64,000 nucleotides of DNA from positions 2,198,094-2,262,093 of the forward strand of contig NZ_CP009630.1 of NCBI RefSeq assembly GCF_000959445.1. Direction: 5' to 3'. Made by a program: the position numbers and the translations under genes. Source of the stretch: Burkholderia vietnamiensis LMG 10929. Lineage in GTDB: Bacteria > Pseudomonadota > Gammaproteobacteria > Burkholderiales > Burkholderiaceae. How positions within the stretch are numbered: position 1 is the first letter of the stretch; every line of letters begins with the position of its first letter. Below the pieces are notes generated by a model. That model was not told where the DNA came from. It did not search any database and saw only the letters and a list, made by a program, of their open reading frames with translations. Shown here one piece after another: positions 27,589-36,574 of the stretch.

Positions 27589-28533
27589 TCAAACCGCGCT
27601 GGCCTCGTCGATCTTGCGGATATCGTCGTCGTCGAGCGTCACGCGCATCGCTTCGCCGAGCAGCGCGAGTTGCGCGAGCGAGGTGGCGCTCGCGATCGGC
27701 GCGGTGATCGTCGGGCGCGCGATCTGCCATGCGAGCGCGATCGCGGCCGGCTCGGTGCTGTGCTTCGCCGACACCTCGTCGAGCGCTGCGAGGATGCGCA
27801 GGCCGCGCGCATCGAGATAACCGGCGACGCGATCGCCGCGCACGCTCTTCTTCAGATCCGCCTCGCTGCGATACTTGCCGGACAGGAAGCCGCTCGCGAG
27901 CGCGTAGTAGTTCACGACGCCGAGTTTCAGCTCGCGCACCACCGGCTCGAGATCGCGCTCGTATTCGGCGCGGTCGACGAGGTTGTATTCCGGCTGGATC
28001 ACCTGATATGCGGGGAGCCCGTGGCGCGTGCTGATGTCGGCGGCTTCGCGCAGCCGCGCGCCGCTGTAGTTCGACGCGCCGATGATGCGCACCTTGCCCG
28101 CGTCGATCAGCGTCTGATACGCGCCGAGCGTTTCTTCGAGGGGCGTGTCGGCCAGATCGCGGTGCGAGAAATACAGGTCGATGTAGTCGGTCTGCAGGCG
28201 GCGCAGCGAATCGTCGGCGGCCTTCAGGATATTGTCCCGGCTCAGTCCCTCGCGCGCCTTGAGCATGCCGACCTTGGTCGCGATCACGACGCGCTCGCGC
28301 TTGCCCGAGCGCTTGAGCCACTTGCCGATGATGGTCTCCGACTCGCCGCCGCGGTTGCCGGGCGCCCAGGCCGAATAGACGTCGGCGGTATCGATGAAGT
28401 TGATGCCGGTGTCGGCGAGCGCATCGAGCAGCGCAAACGATGCGTTCTCGTCGACGGTCCAGCCGAATACGTTGCCGCCGAAGGCGAGCGGGGAAACCTG
28501 AATGTCAGACGTGCCGAGGGTGCGTAGTGCCAT
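27589..28533 (-). CDS. Aldo/keto reductase
   Basis: The 314-residue TIM-barrel oxidoreductase has the AKR catalytic motifs: FIDTADVYSAWAPGNRGGESE with Asp and Tyr, ATKVGML with the lysine, and DLYFSHRD with the histidine. The family reduces aldehydes or ketones with NADPH in the cytoplasm. The sequence is closest in style to the AKR11/YajO-type group but the physiological substrate is not evident. It is monocistronic, with an upstream region of 300 bp. Confidence 0.9.
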   Translation of the reverse strand: MALRTLGTSDIQVSPLAFGGNVFGWTVDENASFALLDALADTGINFIDTADVYSAWAPGNRGGESETIIGKWLKRSGKRERVVIATKVGMLKAREGLSRDNILKAADDSLRRLQTDYIDLYFSHRDLADTPLEETLGAYQTLIDAGKVRIIGASNYSGARLREAADISTRHGLPAYQVIQPEYNLVDRAEYERDLEPVVRELKLGVVNYYALASGFLSGKYRSEADLKKSVRGDRVAGYLDARGLRILAALDEVSAKHSTEPAAIALAWQIARPTITAPIASATSLAQLALLGEAMRVTLDDDDIRKIDEASAV

Positions 28534-28835
28534 GCTGTTCTCCGGAATCTGCGGGATGGGCCCGGACCGAATCCGACGCGATGGCGAACGATCGAACTGC
28601 CTGCGTCGGTGTCGCGGGGCGCACGAACATTCTCGCTGATCGGCTCGGAACGTGCAGCGCGTGCAGCGCCGTCGACACGGAGAAATGGCGGTGAATGGCG
28701 GTGAATGGCGGAGGATTCGTCCACGATGGACGCAATACTTGCTGCTGCGGCAGATGCGTCAGCCGCCGCGCCCGGCCGAGGCGGTATGAAAACCGGCAAG
28801 CCGCCACCCGTGCGCAGCGGCTGATCGTGCACTCG
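28534..28835. other. Intergenic interval with short tandem repeat
   Basis: 302 bp between the aldo/keto reductase start and the exporter stop. A 10-bp unit AATGGCGGTG is present almost three times at 28684-28713; no gene is supported. Confidence 0.5.
28684..28713 (+). repeat. 10-bp tandem repeat, 2.9 copies
   Basis: AATGGCGGTG at 28684-28693 and 28694-28703, then AATGGCGGAG at 28704-28713. Confidence 0.8.
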
Positions 28836-29456
28836 CTATCGAAGTTGCACGGCCGCCAGAAACAGCACCATGCTGCCGATCGCGCCATCCAGCACGCGCC
28901 ACGCGACGGCCTTGCGGAACCATGGCGCGAGCAGTCGCGCGCCGTATCCGAGCGCCACGAACCAGACGATGCTCACCGACATCGCGCCGATCGCGAAGGC
29001 GAGTCGCGCGCCTTCCGGCTCCCGCGCGCCGGCCGTGCCGATCAGCAGGAACGTGTCGAGATAGACGTGCGGGTTGAGCCACGTGAACGCCAGCGTCATC
29101 AGCACGATCGACACCGCGCGTTGCGGCGGCGGCGCGACCGCGTCGCCGCGCACGTCGAGCGTGTCGTGCCCCGGCTTGAGCGCACGGCGCAGCGCATTGA
29201 CGCCGAACCACGCGAGATAGGCGAGGCCCACGTACAGCACCACGTGAACGAAGGTCGGATAGCGCTCGACGAGCACCGACGCGCCGCCGACGCCCGCACC
29301 GATCAGGATCATGTCGGACAGCGCGCACAGCAGCACGATCTTGCCGACATGCGAGCGCATGATGCCTTGCCGGAGCACGAACGCGTTCTGTGCGCCGATG
29401 GTGACGATGAGCGACCCGCACAGCGCGGCGCCGTGGGAAAAGGCAATCCAGTTCAT
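28836..29456 (-). CDS. argO: LysE/ArgO-type amino-acid exporter
   Basis: The 206-residue protein has six hydrophobic segments and the LysE-family start with the GAQNAFVLRQG motif (22-32) and the TWLNPHVYLD motif in the middle. It exports arginine or lysine across the inner membrane in the family. The gene is divergent from an ArgP-type LysR regulator across 104 bp, which is the layout of known argO/argP and lysE/lysG pairs. The symbol is assigned on this combination; lysE is the alternative. Confidence 0.88.
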   Translation of the reverse strand: MNWIAFSHGAALCGSLIVTIGAQNAFVLRQGIMRSHVGKIVLLCALSDMILIGAGVGGASVLVERYPTFVHVVLYVGLAYLAWFGVNALRRALKPGHDTLDVRGDAVAPPPQRAVSIVLMTLAFTWLNPHVYLDTFLLIGTAGAREPEGARLAFAIGAMSVSIVWFVALGYGARLLAPWFRKAVAWRVLDGAIGSMVLFLAAVQLR

Positions 29457-29560
29457 GATGGGGAATCGAGGCAGTAGACGGGTGAATCGGTTGGCGCTAG
29501 TCTGCGGGCAGCGTCCAGATAAGAGAAGCTAATTCACCTAATGCGGATTAAGGAAATCTA

Positions 29561-30454
29561 ATGCTCGACTACGCGTTGCTCGACGCCCTCGCGGCCGTGA
29601 TTCGGCACGGTTCGTTCGAACGGGCGGCGAAGGAGCTGAACGTCACGCCATCGGCCGTATCGCAGCGCGTGAAGCTGCTGGAGGAGCGCGTCGGCAGCGT
29701 GCTGGTCAAGCGCGGCCAGCCGTGCGTCGCGACGACGTCCGGCGCGCTGCTGTGCCGGCACACCGAGCGCGTGCAACTGCTCGAAGCCGAGCTGGGCGGC
29801 CGGATGCCGGCGTTGCCGGGCCAGATTGCGGGCGCATGGCCGACGTTGCGCGTGGCCGTCAACGACGACAGCGTCGCGACGTGGTTCATCGATGCGGTCG
29901 GGCCGTTCTGCACCGAGCGCGAGACGCTGCTCGATCTGGTGATCGACGACCAGGACTACACGGCCGCACGCATTCGCGACGGCAGCGTGCAGGGTGCGGT
30001 GACGGCGCAGGCCGAACCGATCCAGGGATGCAGGTCGATCCGGCTCGGGCGCATCCGTTATCGCGCGGTATGCTCGCCGGCGTTCCACGATCGCTACTTC
30101 GGCGCGGGCATCACGCGCGATGCGCTGCGTCGCGCGCCGTGCGTGATGTTCAATCCGAAGGATGGGCTGCAGGCGCGTTTCATCCGGCGCGTGACGCGCG
30201 CGGATCTCGATCCGCCGCAACACTGGATACCGCACGTCGCGGGCTATCTGCGCGCATGCGAAACGGGGCTGGGATGGGGTATGTGCCCGGACCGGATGGT
30301 CGATCGCCAGCTCGCCGGCGGCGAACTGGTCGACATGTCACGCGGACGGACCGTCGATATCGAGCTGTACTGGCAGAGCTGGCGCCTGTCGATCGGCTGG
30401 CTCGACGATTTCAGTGCGGCGCTGAAGGCGCGCGCCGCTCTGTTTCTCGACTGA
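29561..30454 (+). CDS. argP: ArgP/LysG-type LysR regulator
   Basis: The 297-residue LysR protein begins MLDYALLDALAAVIRHGSF, with the ArgP/IciA-type helix-turn-helix ELNVTPSAVSQRVKLLEERVG. Family members activate the neighbouring exporter gene when arginine or lysine accumulates. The ATG is preceded by AAGGAAAT. The 104-bp spacer to the divergent exporter gene contains AT-rich half-sites (TAATGCGGATTA at 29539-29550) that may be the binding site. Confidence 0.88.
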   Translation: MLDYALLDALAAVIRHGSFERAAKELNVTPSAVSQRVKLLEERVGSVLVKRGQPCVATTSGALLCRHTERVQLLEAELGGRMPALPGQIAGAWPTLRVAVNDDSVATWFIDAVGPFCTERETLLDLVIDDQDYTAARIRDGSVQGAVTAQAEPIQGCRSIRLGRIRYRAVCSPAFHDRYFGAGITRDALRRAPCVMFNPKDGLQARFIRRVTRADLDPPQHWIPHVAGYLRACETGLGWGMCPDRMVDRQLAGGELVDMSRGRTVDIELYWQSWRLSIGWLDDFSAALKARAALFLD

Positions 30455-30504
30455 GCGGCGCGGCAAGGCTGCGGGCGGCGCGCGTGTCGTGCGCCGCCGC
30501 GAGA

Positions 30505-31251
30505 TCAGACGTGATGCAGGCCGTCGAAGTCGACGATTTGCACGAGGCGACCGCGCATTTCGATCAGGCCGCGCTTCTGGAATTTCGACAGCGTGCGGCT
30601 GACCGTTTCGAGCGTCATGCCGAGGTAGCTGCCGATGTCTTCGCGCGTCATCCGCAGGTTGAACTCCGACGGCGAGTAGCCGCGCTTCAGGTAGCGCGAC
30701 GACACGTCGAGCAGGAACGCGGCGACGCGCTCCTCGGCGTTCAGCGAACCGAGCAGCATCGTCTGCGTCGTTTCGCGCACGATCTGCTCGCTCATCAGCT
30801 TGTGCATGCGCAACTGCACCGAACCCGCTTCCGAGCACAGCGACTTCAGCGCGCTGTACGGAATCACGCAGACGGAGCTGTCTTCCAGCGCGACCGCGGT
30901 ACGCGGGTGCGTGTCGTCGCAGATGCCGTCGAGGCCGAGCGCTTCGCCGGCCAGATGCAGGCCGGTGACCTGCTCGCGGCCGTCGTGGCGCGTGGCGACG
31001 GTTTTCAGCGAACCGGAGCGCACGGCGAACAGGTTGTCGAAGTTGTCGCCCTCGCGGAACAGCGCTTCGCCGCGCTTGACCGGACGGGATGCGCAGATCA
31101 CCGACTCGAGACGGCTGAGCACTTCGGGCGCCAGGCCCTGCGGCATGCACAGGTGCCGCATCGCGCACGACGAGCAGTGCGGTGCCTGACGGGGAGCCCA
31201 GTTGGCCGCAGCAGACGTGGCGGCGGGACGCGTGGCGACGGGCGTCAACAT
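30505..31251 (-). CDS. fnr: FNR-type oxygen-sensing regulator
   Basis: The 248-residue CRP/FNR protein has N-terminal cysteines C26, C29 and C35 with the same spacing as E. coli FNR (C-X2-C-X5-C), and C111 as the likely fourth [4Fe-4S] ligand. A cyclic-nucleotide-type beta roll follows (GEALFREGDNFDNLFAVRSGSL), then a winged helix with the recognition helix LETVSRTL, whose E..SR contacts read TTGAT half-sites. It should switch anaerobic genes on when oxygen falls. A universal stress protein gene lies 125 bp upstream on the same strand. B. cenocepacia carries several FNR homologues, so this is one of a set. Confidence 0.92.
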   Translation of the reverse strand: MLTPVATRPAATSAAANWAPRQAPHCSSCAMRHLCMPQGLAPEVLSRLESVICASRPVKRGEALFREGDNFDNLFAVRSGSLKTVATRHDGREQVTGLHLAGEALGLDGICDDTHPRTAVALEDSSVCVIPYSALKSLCSEAGSVQLRMHKLMSEQIVRETTQTMLLGSLNAEERVAAFLLDVSSRYLKRGYSPSEFNLRMTREDIGSYLGMTLETVSRTLSKFQKRGLIEMRGRLVQIVDFDGLHHV

Positions 31252-31376
31252 GATCGTTTACTCCGGCTTTGAATTGATGAAATCATTGTCCCACCGCAAG
31301 CTCGGGCTGTCGGGTGACAAAACGTCGCGATGGCGCGCACCTGCCACGGACGTCGCACGCGGTGGGCGCGCATCGT

Positions 31377-31844
31377 TCAGCTGTGCTGTTCGTCCGCGTG
31401 CGCGGCGGCCGGGATCAGCAGCACGGGCAGCGTCGCATGGCGCACGCACTGTTCGGCAATGCTGCCGAGCACCAGCCGGCGGAACCCGCGGCGCCCGTGC
31501 GTGCCGAGTACCAGCAGGTCGGCGCCGAACGCCTTCGCACCGTCGAGGATCAGCGCCGACACGTCGTTCAGCGACGATGCCTCGTTGATCCGCGTGGCGC
31601 CCTTCACGCCGGCCGCCTCCATCTGCTTCGAGAACTCCGCCGCGAGCGCGTTGCCCTGGGCGAGCAACTGGTCGCGCAGCACGGACGGATCGTAGCCCGG
31701 CACGTTGTAATAGATCGCGGCGTTTTCGACGACGTAGAACGGTTGCAGTTCGGCGCCGTGTTCCTTCGCGAGCGCGAGGGCTGCGTCGAATGCGTGGCGG
31801 GACGTGTCGCTGCCGTCGATGGCAACGAGGATGCGCTTGTACAT
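31377..31844 (-). CDS. Universal stress protein, UspA family
   Basis: The 155-residue cytoplasmic protein has the UspA fold with the start YKRILVAIDGSDTSRHAFDAAL and the ATP-binding pattern GTHGRRGFRRLVLGS near the C terminus (G-2x-G-9x-G-S), so it is likely of the nucleotide-binding type. It is next to the FNR gene, and Usp genes are often FNR-controlled in low oxygen. No clear TTGAT-N4-ATCAA site was seen in front of it. Confidence 0.9.
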   Translation of the reverse strand: MYKRILVAIDGSDTSRHAFDAALALAKEHGAELQPFYVVENAAIYYNVPGYDPSVLRDQLLAQGNALAAEFSKQMEAAGVKGATRINEASSLNDVSALILDGAKAFGADLLVLGTHGRRGFRRLVLGSIAEQCVRHATLPVLLIPAAAHADEQHS

Positions 31845-32526
31845 GGTGTCTCCGAGTGGCGGGTTGAACGACGAAAGCCGGCCGGATGGCCGAGCCGACC
31901 GTGCACGGCTGCGGGGCAGCGTAAACCAACGGCCGTGATTCTGCAGCGTCGTGCCGGGCGGCGCGCGCCCATGAGTACGCAGCGTTCATTGAATCGCAAT
32001 AATCTCGCGCGGATATGACGTCGATCAATTCCGGTGCATCGAAACCGGCGCGGGCGGGGTGTCCTTCACGGACGATGCCGATATTGCCGGATGTGTCGGC
32101 ACGGCGCTGGATGGGCGTGTGTGGCGGGTGCGGCGACAGGCAGCGTTTCGAACGTTCGATTGAAACGCGAGGGGCTTGCCGATGGCGCCGCCGGGCGTGT
32201 CGACGTCGTTGAATTCGATGCCGGACGGTGCGGGAAGGGCGCTCGCGCCGACGCTTTTCTCGCGGCGAAGTGTGTCGAATCGAAGCAAATCCCGTTCCGG
32301 ACACGACGGGAAAACGGTGGGTGGGCGGTCGCCACAGTCGTGCGGCGTGCGCTGATTTGTCCTGATTTATTTCAGCTAGAACCCGCGTTTCCTACAGAGT
32401 ATGATTCCTTTCCTGCGAAGCGGCGACAGGGGACGCAGTCTCGCCGCCTCTGCCCGCACCGGGGCGCCGCAACACCCTTAACGACGGGCAGCGAACAACA
32501 AACAAGGGACTAGAGGTGGCGGATTC
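31845..32526. other. Non-coding interval
   Basis: About 680 bp with no supported gene. A promoter-like AT-rich patch (TGATTTGTCCTGATTTATTTC, 32352-32372) precedes the small gene at 32527. Open frames here do not resemble proteins. Confidence 0.5.
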
Positions 32527-32760
32527 ATGCAAGCGACTACTGCCTTCACGCACCGCGGTTATTTGTTGAACTGCGCGCCCGCGCGCGCGAGCGACGGTTC
32601 ATTCAAGCCCTACGTCGTGATCTCCCGATCGAGCGACGGGGAGCTCGTCGCTAACCGTTTCTTTCCGACCGAGCTCCAGTTCAACGACGAAGGCGACGCG
32701 ATCGCGCACGCGCGCGACTGGGCCGTGCGCTGGATCGACGCGAGCAGCATCACGATCTGA
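32527..32760 (+). CDS. Small conserved Burkholderia protein, unknown function
   Basis: This 77-residue protein (GYLLNCAPARASDGSFKPYV near the N terminus, then a charged segment ending RWIDASSITI) has the composition and codon pattern of a real cytoplasmic protein; I recall similar proteins across Burkholderia (DUF6566-like), without a known role. It starts with an ATG about 8 bp after an AGAGGTGG-type ribosome site. It is monocistronic; the serine acetyltransferase follows. Confidence 0.7.
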   Translation: MQATTAFTHRGYLLNCAPARASDGSFKPYVVISRSSDGELVANRFFPTELQFNDEGDAIAHARDWAVRWIDASSITI

Positions 32761-32895
32761 CGTCGCAGGGCGGCAATCGCGTCGGCCATCCGGCCGATAC
32801 CCTGGCGTGCCGCCGCCGATCGAAAACGCGGTAATCTTGCGGAACCCGTTACTTCATGAGCGGCCGCGCCGATGCGCGGCCGCCTGCATTGGCAT

Positions 32896-33816
32896 ATGTC
32901 GACATCACCCGCCCGTCAGTGGGGCCTCGAAGAAATCGTTGCCGGCTTGCGCGAATCGCGCGAGGAACTGCATCGCACCCGCCATCCGCGCGGCATCCGT
33001 GAACTGCCGTCGCGCGACGCGATCTGCAAGATCGTGACCGGCCTGCGCGCGTCGATGTTTCCGACGCATTACGGCGCGCCGGATCTCACCGACGAAAGCG
33101 TCGACTATTACGTGGGTCATACGCTCGAGAGCACGCTGCGGATCCTCTCCGAACAAATTCGCCGTGCGTTGCCGTTCCTGCCCGAGCACGCGGACACGCC
33201 GTTCGTGGCACTCGACGAACGCGCGTTCGAGATCGCACGCGAGTTCGGGCGGCAGCTGCCGTCGATTCGCGCGCTGCTGGTGAGCGACATCCAGGCGGCG
33301 TACGCGGGCGATCCGGCCGCGCAGCACATCACCGAGATCCTGCTCTGCTATCCCGGCGTGCTCGCGATGATGCACCACCGGCTCGCCCATGCGCTGCACC
33401 AGCTCGGTGTGCCGCTGCTCGCGCGCTTCATCAACGAGATCGCGCATTCGGCCACCGGCATCGACATCCACCCCGGTGCGCAGATCGGCCCGAGCTTCTT
33501 CATCGACCACGGCACCGGCGTCGTGATCGGCGAAACCGCGATCATCGGCGAGCGCGTGCGCGTGTACCAGGCCGTCACGCTCGGCGCGAAGAGCTTCCCG
33601 GCCGACGGCGACGGCGCGCTGGTGAAGGGCAACGCACGCCATCCGATCGTCGAGGACGACGTGGTGATCTATGCGGGCGCGACCATTCTCGGCCGCGTGA
33701 CGATCGGGCGCGGCTCGGTGATCGGCGGCAACGTGTGGCTCACGCACAGCGTGCCGCCCGGCACGAGCGTCGCGCAGGGCAAGGTCCGCGAGGGCGGCAG
33801 CGCCGAGAAGCCGTAA
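32896..33816 (+). CDS. cysE: Serine O-acetyltransferase
   Basis: The protein makes O-acetylserine from serine and acetyl-CoA for cysteine synthesis. It has the CysE N-terminal helical region and the hexapeptide left-handed beta-helix (about 170-290) with GIDIHPGAQIGPSFFIDHGTGVVIGETA, then RHPIVEDDVVIYAGATILG and GSVIGGNVWL. The family is usually about 270 residues; this one has 306 from the ATG at 32896, with extra helix N-terminal to the fold as in the EpsC-type longer forms. An ATG at 32872 is possible. No other cys gene is adjacent. Confidence 0.9.
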   Translation: MSTSPARQWGLEEIVAGLRESREELHRTRHPRGIRELPSRDAICKIVTGLRASMFPTHYGAPDLTDESVDYYVGHTLESTLRILSEQIRRALPFLPEHADTPFVALDERAFEIAREFGRQLPSIRALLVSDIQAAYAGDPAAQHITEILLCYPGVLAMMHHRLAHALHQLGVPLLARFINEIAHSATGIDIHPGAQIGPSFFIDHGTGVVIGETAIIGERVRVYQAVTLGAKSFPADGDGALVKGNARHPIVEDDVVIYAGATILGRVTIGRGSVIGGNVWLTHSVPPGTSVAQGKVREGGSAEKP

Positions 33817-33987
33817 CGCGGCGGGCGAGCGGGGCCGCGCGCGGTCGCGCGACATCCGACGCAGCGGCCGGCGCGGCGGCCGACGACCGGCCTCGCGGTC
33901 AGCGAAGCGACATGCGTTTCATCCCGGATACCGGCTCCCGGCTGGCAGCGGCTGCGGGCAGCGCGCTGCGCCGCCGCTCCTCCGGCG

Positions 33988-34791
33988 TCAATGCTTGCCG
34001 GCCGGCGATCGATGCTTGTACAGCACGTCCTGATCGACGCGGATCAGGTTCTGCCCCGCATCGACGACGAAATCCACGCCGTTGTAGGCGCTGCCGGTGA
34101 GCAGCAGGATCGCGCTCGCGACGTCGTCGGGGCCGGCGATGCGCGCGAGCGGCGTCGACGCGCGGCTCGCGTGTTCGAAGTCGGCCTGCGTTTGATCGTC
34201 GCTCGGCAGCATCAGCCCCGGGAACACCGCATTCACGCGCAGCACCGGCGCCGACGAAAGCGCGAGCATCTGCGTGAGGTTGCCGAGCGCGGCCTTCGCG
34301 ACCGTGTAGCTGAAGTGGTCGCGGTGGAAGTTCTCCTTGATCTTCTGATCGACCACGTTGACCACGACGCCCTGCGCGCCGGCCGCGCGCGCCCGCTCGT
34401 AGAAGGCACGCGTGAGCAGGATCGGCGCGCGGCAGTTCACGGCCCACGCCTGATCGAACGCCGCGAGTTCGAAGCTCGGAAAATGGTCTTGCCAGAACAC
34501 CGACGCGTTGTTGACCAGCACGTCGAGGCGGCCGAAGCGCGCATACACCTGATCGATCAGCGCGCCGATCTGCGCGGCATCCGACAGGTCGGCCTGCAGC
34601 GCGACTGAATCGTGCCCGCGTTCGGCGATCGCGCCGGCCGCCGTATGGGCGGCGTCGGCCGAGCGATCGTAGTGGATCGCGGTGCGGTAGCCGTGATCGG
34701 CGAAATACTCGGCGAATGCGCGCCCGGCCCGGCGCGCGGCGCCCGTCACGAGCACGACGGGCGTGTTCGCCGCTTGCTTCCGGGGCTGCAT
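33988..34791 (-). CDS. folM: Dihydromonapterin/dihydrofolate reductase-like SDR (FolM type)
   Basis: The 267-residue short-chain dehydrogenase has an altered glycine motif, TGAARRAGRAFAEYF, rather than TGxxxGIG, and the catalytic Tyr-Lys as YTVAKAAL, as in FolM. FolM reduces dihydromonapterin or dihydrofolate with NADPH. Its ATG at 34791 shares a base with the TAA stop of folE (TAATG), so translation is coupled. FolE starts pterin synthesis, which fits. The ATG at 34791 is preferred over the open frame to 34938, which lies inside folE. Confidence 0.85.
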   Translation of the reverse strand: MQPRKQAANTPVVLVTGAARRAGRAFAEYFADHGYRTAIHYDRSADAAHTAAGAIAERGHDSVALQADLSDAAQIGALIDQVYARFGRLDVLVNNASVFWQDHFPSFELAAFDQAWAVNCRAPILLTRAFYERARAAGAQGVVVNVVDQKIKENFHRDHFSYTVAKAALGNLTQMLALSSAPVLRVNAVFPGLMLPSDDQTQADFEHASRASTPLARIAGPDDVASAILLLTGSAYNGVDFVVDAGQNLIRVDQDVLYKHRSPAGKH

Positions 34792-35420
34792 TACGTGTTG
34801 GTGAGGTTGACTGAAGAAGGATTCGCGACGATCGACAGGAATTCGCGCCGCGTCGACGGATCGGTGCGGAACGTGCCGAGCATGCGCGATGTGACCATTT
34901 CCACGCCGGGCTTGTGCACGCCGCGCGTCGAGATGCACTGGTGCGCGGCTTCGAGGATCACGCCGACGCCCTTCGGCTGCAGCACGTCGAACAGCGTGTC
35001 GGCGATCTGCACGGTCATCTTTTCCTGGATCTGCAGGCGCTTGGCGAAGGCATCGACGAGGCGCGCGAGCTTCGAGATGCCGACGACGCGATGGTTCGGC
35101 AGATAGGCCACGTGCGCACGGCCGATGATCGGCACCATGTGATGCTCGCAGTAGCTCTCGAAGCGGATGTCCTTCAGCACGATCATTTCGTCGTAGCCGT
35201 CGACTTCGCTGAAGGTGCGCGCGAGGATGTCGCGCGGCTCCAGCGCATAGCCGGCGAAGAACTGCTCGTATGCGCGCACGACCCGCGCCGGGGTGTCGAG
35301 CAGGCCTTCGCGGGCCGGATCGTCGCCGGCCCAGCGCAGCAGCACGCGAACGGCATCCTCGGCTTCTTCCCGGGTCGGCCGGGAGGCGGCCGGTTCGGGC
35401 CGCGTGGTTTTCTTACCCAT
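34791..35420 (-). CDS. folE: GTP cyclohydrolase I
   Basis: The 209-residue enzyme converts GTP to dihydroneopterin triphosphate, the first step of folate and pterin synthesis. Zinc ligands C91 and H94 (CEHH) and C162 (HQCISTRG) and the FESYCEHH and GISKLAR motifs are present. It is the FolE1 zinc enzyme. The start at 35420 fits the family. The stop overlaps the folM start. The LysR gene of the pob cluster is 111 bp upstream. Confidence 0.93.
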   Translation of the reverse strand: MGKKTTRPEPAASRPTREEAEDAVRVLLRWAGDDPAREGLLDTPARVVRAYEQFFAGYALEPRDILARTFSEVDGYDEMIVLKDIRFESYCEHHMVPIIGRAHVAYLPNHRVVGISKLARLVDAFAKRLQIQEKMTVQIADTLFDVLQPKGVGVILEAAHQCISTRGVHKPGVEMVTSRMLGTFRTDPSTRREFLSIVANPSSVNLTNT

Positions 35421-35531
35421 CTTCTGATCGCTCCATCGAATGCGGCCGCCAGCGGCGGCGCGGATATCCGGACATTGTTTCATGCTTTGGCCGCCCGTGC
35501 GTACGTGCGTACCGCCTGCCGTGGGCGTCCG

Positions 35532-36458
35532 CTACTTCGGCCATTCGTCCTGCTCGTCGTTGAACAGCGACGCGACGACGCCGCGCAGCCACGCGGTGCG
35601 CGGATCGTTGTGGAACTTGCGATGCCAGTGCTGCTTCAGGTCGAAGCGCGGCAGCGGCAGCGGCGGCTCGACCGGCACGATGAACGCGTGCTCGGCCGCA
35701 TACGCGTAGCCGATCGCATGCGGCACGGTCGCGATCAGGTCGGTGCGGCTCAGGATGAACGGCAGGCTCATGAAGTGCGGCGTCTCGAGCACCGCGCGGC
35801 GCTGCATGCGCTGCTTCGCGAGGTGTTTCTCGAGCACTTCCTGGCTGCGGCCTTCGGCGCGCACCACCGCATGTCCGCAGCCGAGGAACTGCTCGATCGT
35901 CAGCGGGCGCGCGTGTTCGAGCGGATGGCCGCGCCGCATCAGGCAGACGAACCGGTGCGTGAACAGCCGCTGCTGGAAGAAGTTGTTGCCGTCGAGATCG
36001 GGGAAATAGCCGACCGCCAGATCGATCGAGCCGGCTTCGAGCCCGCGGCCCACTTCGTCGTGCGACAGCGATACCGAACGCAGGTTCGCGTGCGGCGCCA
36101 GGCTCGCGAAGGCCTGCAGCAGCTTCGGCAGGAACACGATCTCGCCGACGTCCGACAGCGCGATCGAGAACGTATGCATGCTCGCTGCCGGATCGAAGTC
36201 GTGCGGCGCGACCAGGCCGCGCTCGATCTGCGCGAGCGCGTCGCGCGCGGCCGGCAGCAATGCCAGCGCGCGCGGCGTCGGCTCCATCCCGCGCGACGTG
36301 CGCACGAACAGCGGATCGCCGAAGTAGGCGCGCAGCCGGCCGAGCGCCGTGCTCACGCGCGGCTGGCTCACGCCGAGCAGGTCGCCGGCGCGGCTCACGT
36401 TGCGCGTGTCGTCGAGCGCGACGAGATAGGGAATCAGGTTCAGATCGAGCGCGTCCAT
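35532..36458 (-). CDS. LysR-family regulator divergent from pobA
   Basis: The 308-residue LysR protein (MDALDLNLIPYLVALDDTRNVSRAG, then VSQPRVSTALGRLRAYFGDP) is of the NodD/NahR-like type with a complete effector domain. It is divergent from pobA across 116 bp, where known regulators of 4-hydroxybenzoate hydroxylase sit. It may be the pobA activator, with 4-hydroxybenzoate as effector. The ATG at 36458 fits the family; the frame is open 29 codons further. Confidence 0.88.
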   Translation of the reverse strand: MDALDLNLIPYLVALDDTRNVSRAGDLLGVSQPRVSTALGRLRAYFGDPLFVRTSRGMEPTPRALALLPAARDALAQIERGLVAPHDFDPAASMHTFSIALSDVGEIVFLPKLLQAFASLAPHANLRSVSLSHDEVGRGLEAGSIDLAVGYFPDLDGNNFFQQRLFTHRFVCLMRRGHPLEHARPLTIEQFLGCGHAVVRAEGRSQEVLEKHLAKQRMQRRAVLETPHFMSLPFILSRTDLIATVPHAIGYAYAAEHAFIVPVEPPLPLPRFDLKQHWHRKFHNDPRTAWLRGVVASLFNDEQDEWPK

Positions 36459-36574
36459 CGCCGGGCCAATATCTTGAAAATGAATAGAACATATCCGCTG
36501 AATCGCGTTGCCGGATAGTCGGGAAAGCGCTGAAATGTGTTCCACGATTCGAATTAATGTTCAGGAGACGAACA
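36459..36574. promoter_or_regulatory. Divergent promoter region, LysR gene and pobA
   Basis: A 116-bp AT-rich spacer includes the dyad ATTCGAAT at 36547-36554 and AATATCTTGAAAATGAATAG (36469-36488), a plausible place for LysR binding and both promoters. Confidence 0.4.

Noticed and set aside
28505..28888. Minus-strand 127-residue frame between the aldo/keto reductase and exporter genes
   Set aside because: No motif, and it overlaps both the exporter 3' end and the aldo/keto reductase leader.
31273..31286. FNR-like site in front of fnr (TTGATGAAATCA)
   Set aside because: The arms TGAT and ATCA are separated by three bases, not four, so it does not fit the TTGAT-N4-ATCAA site.
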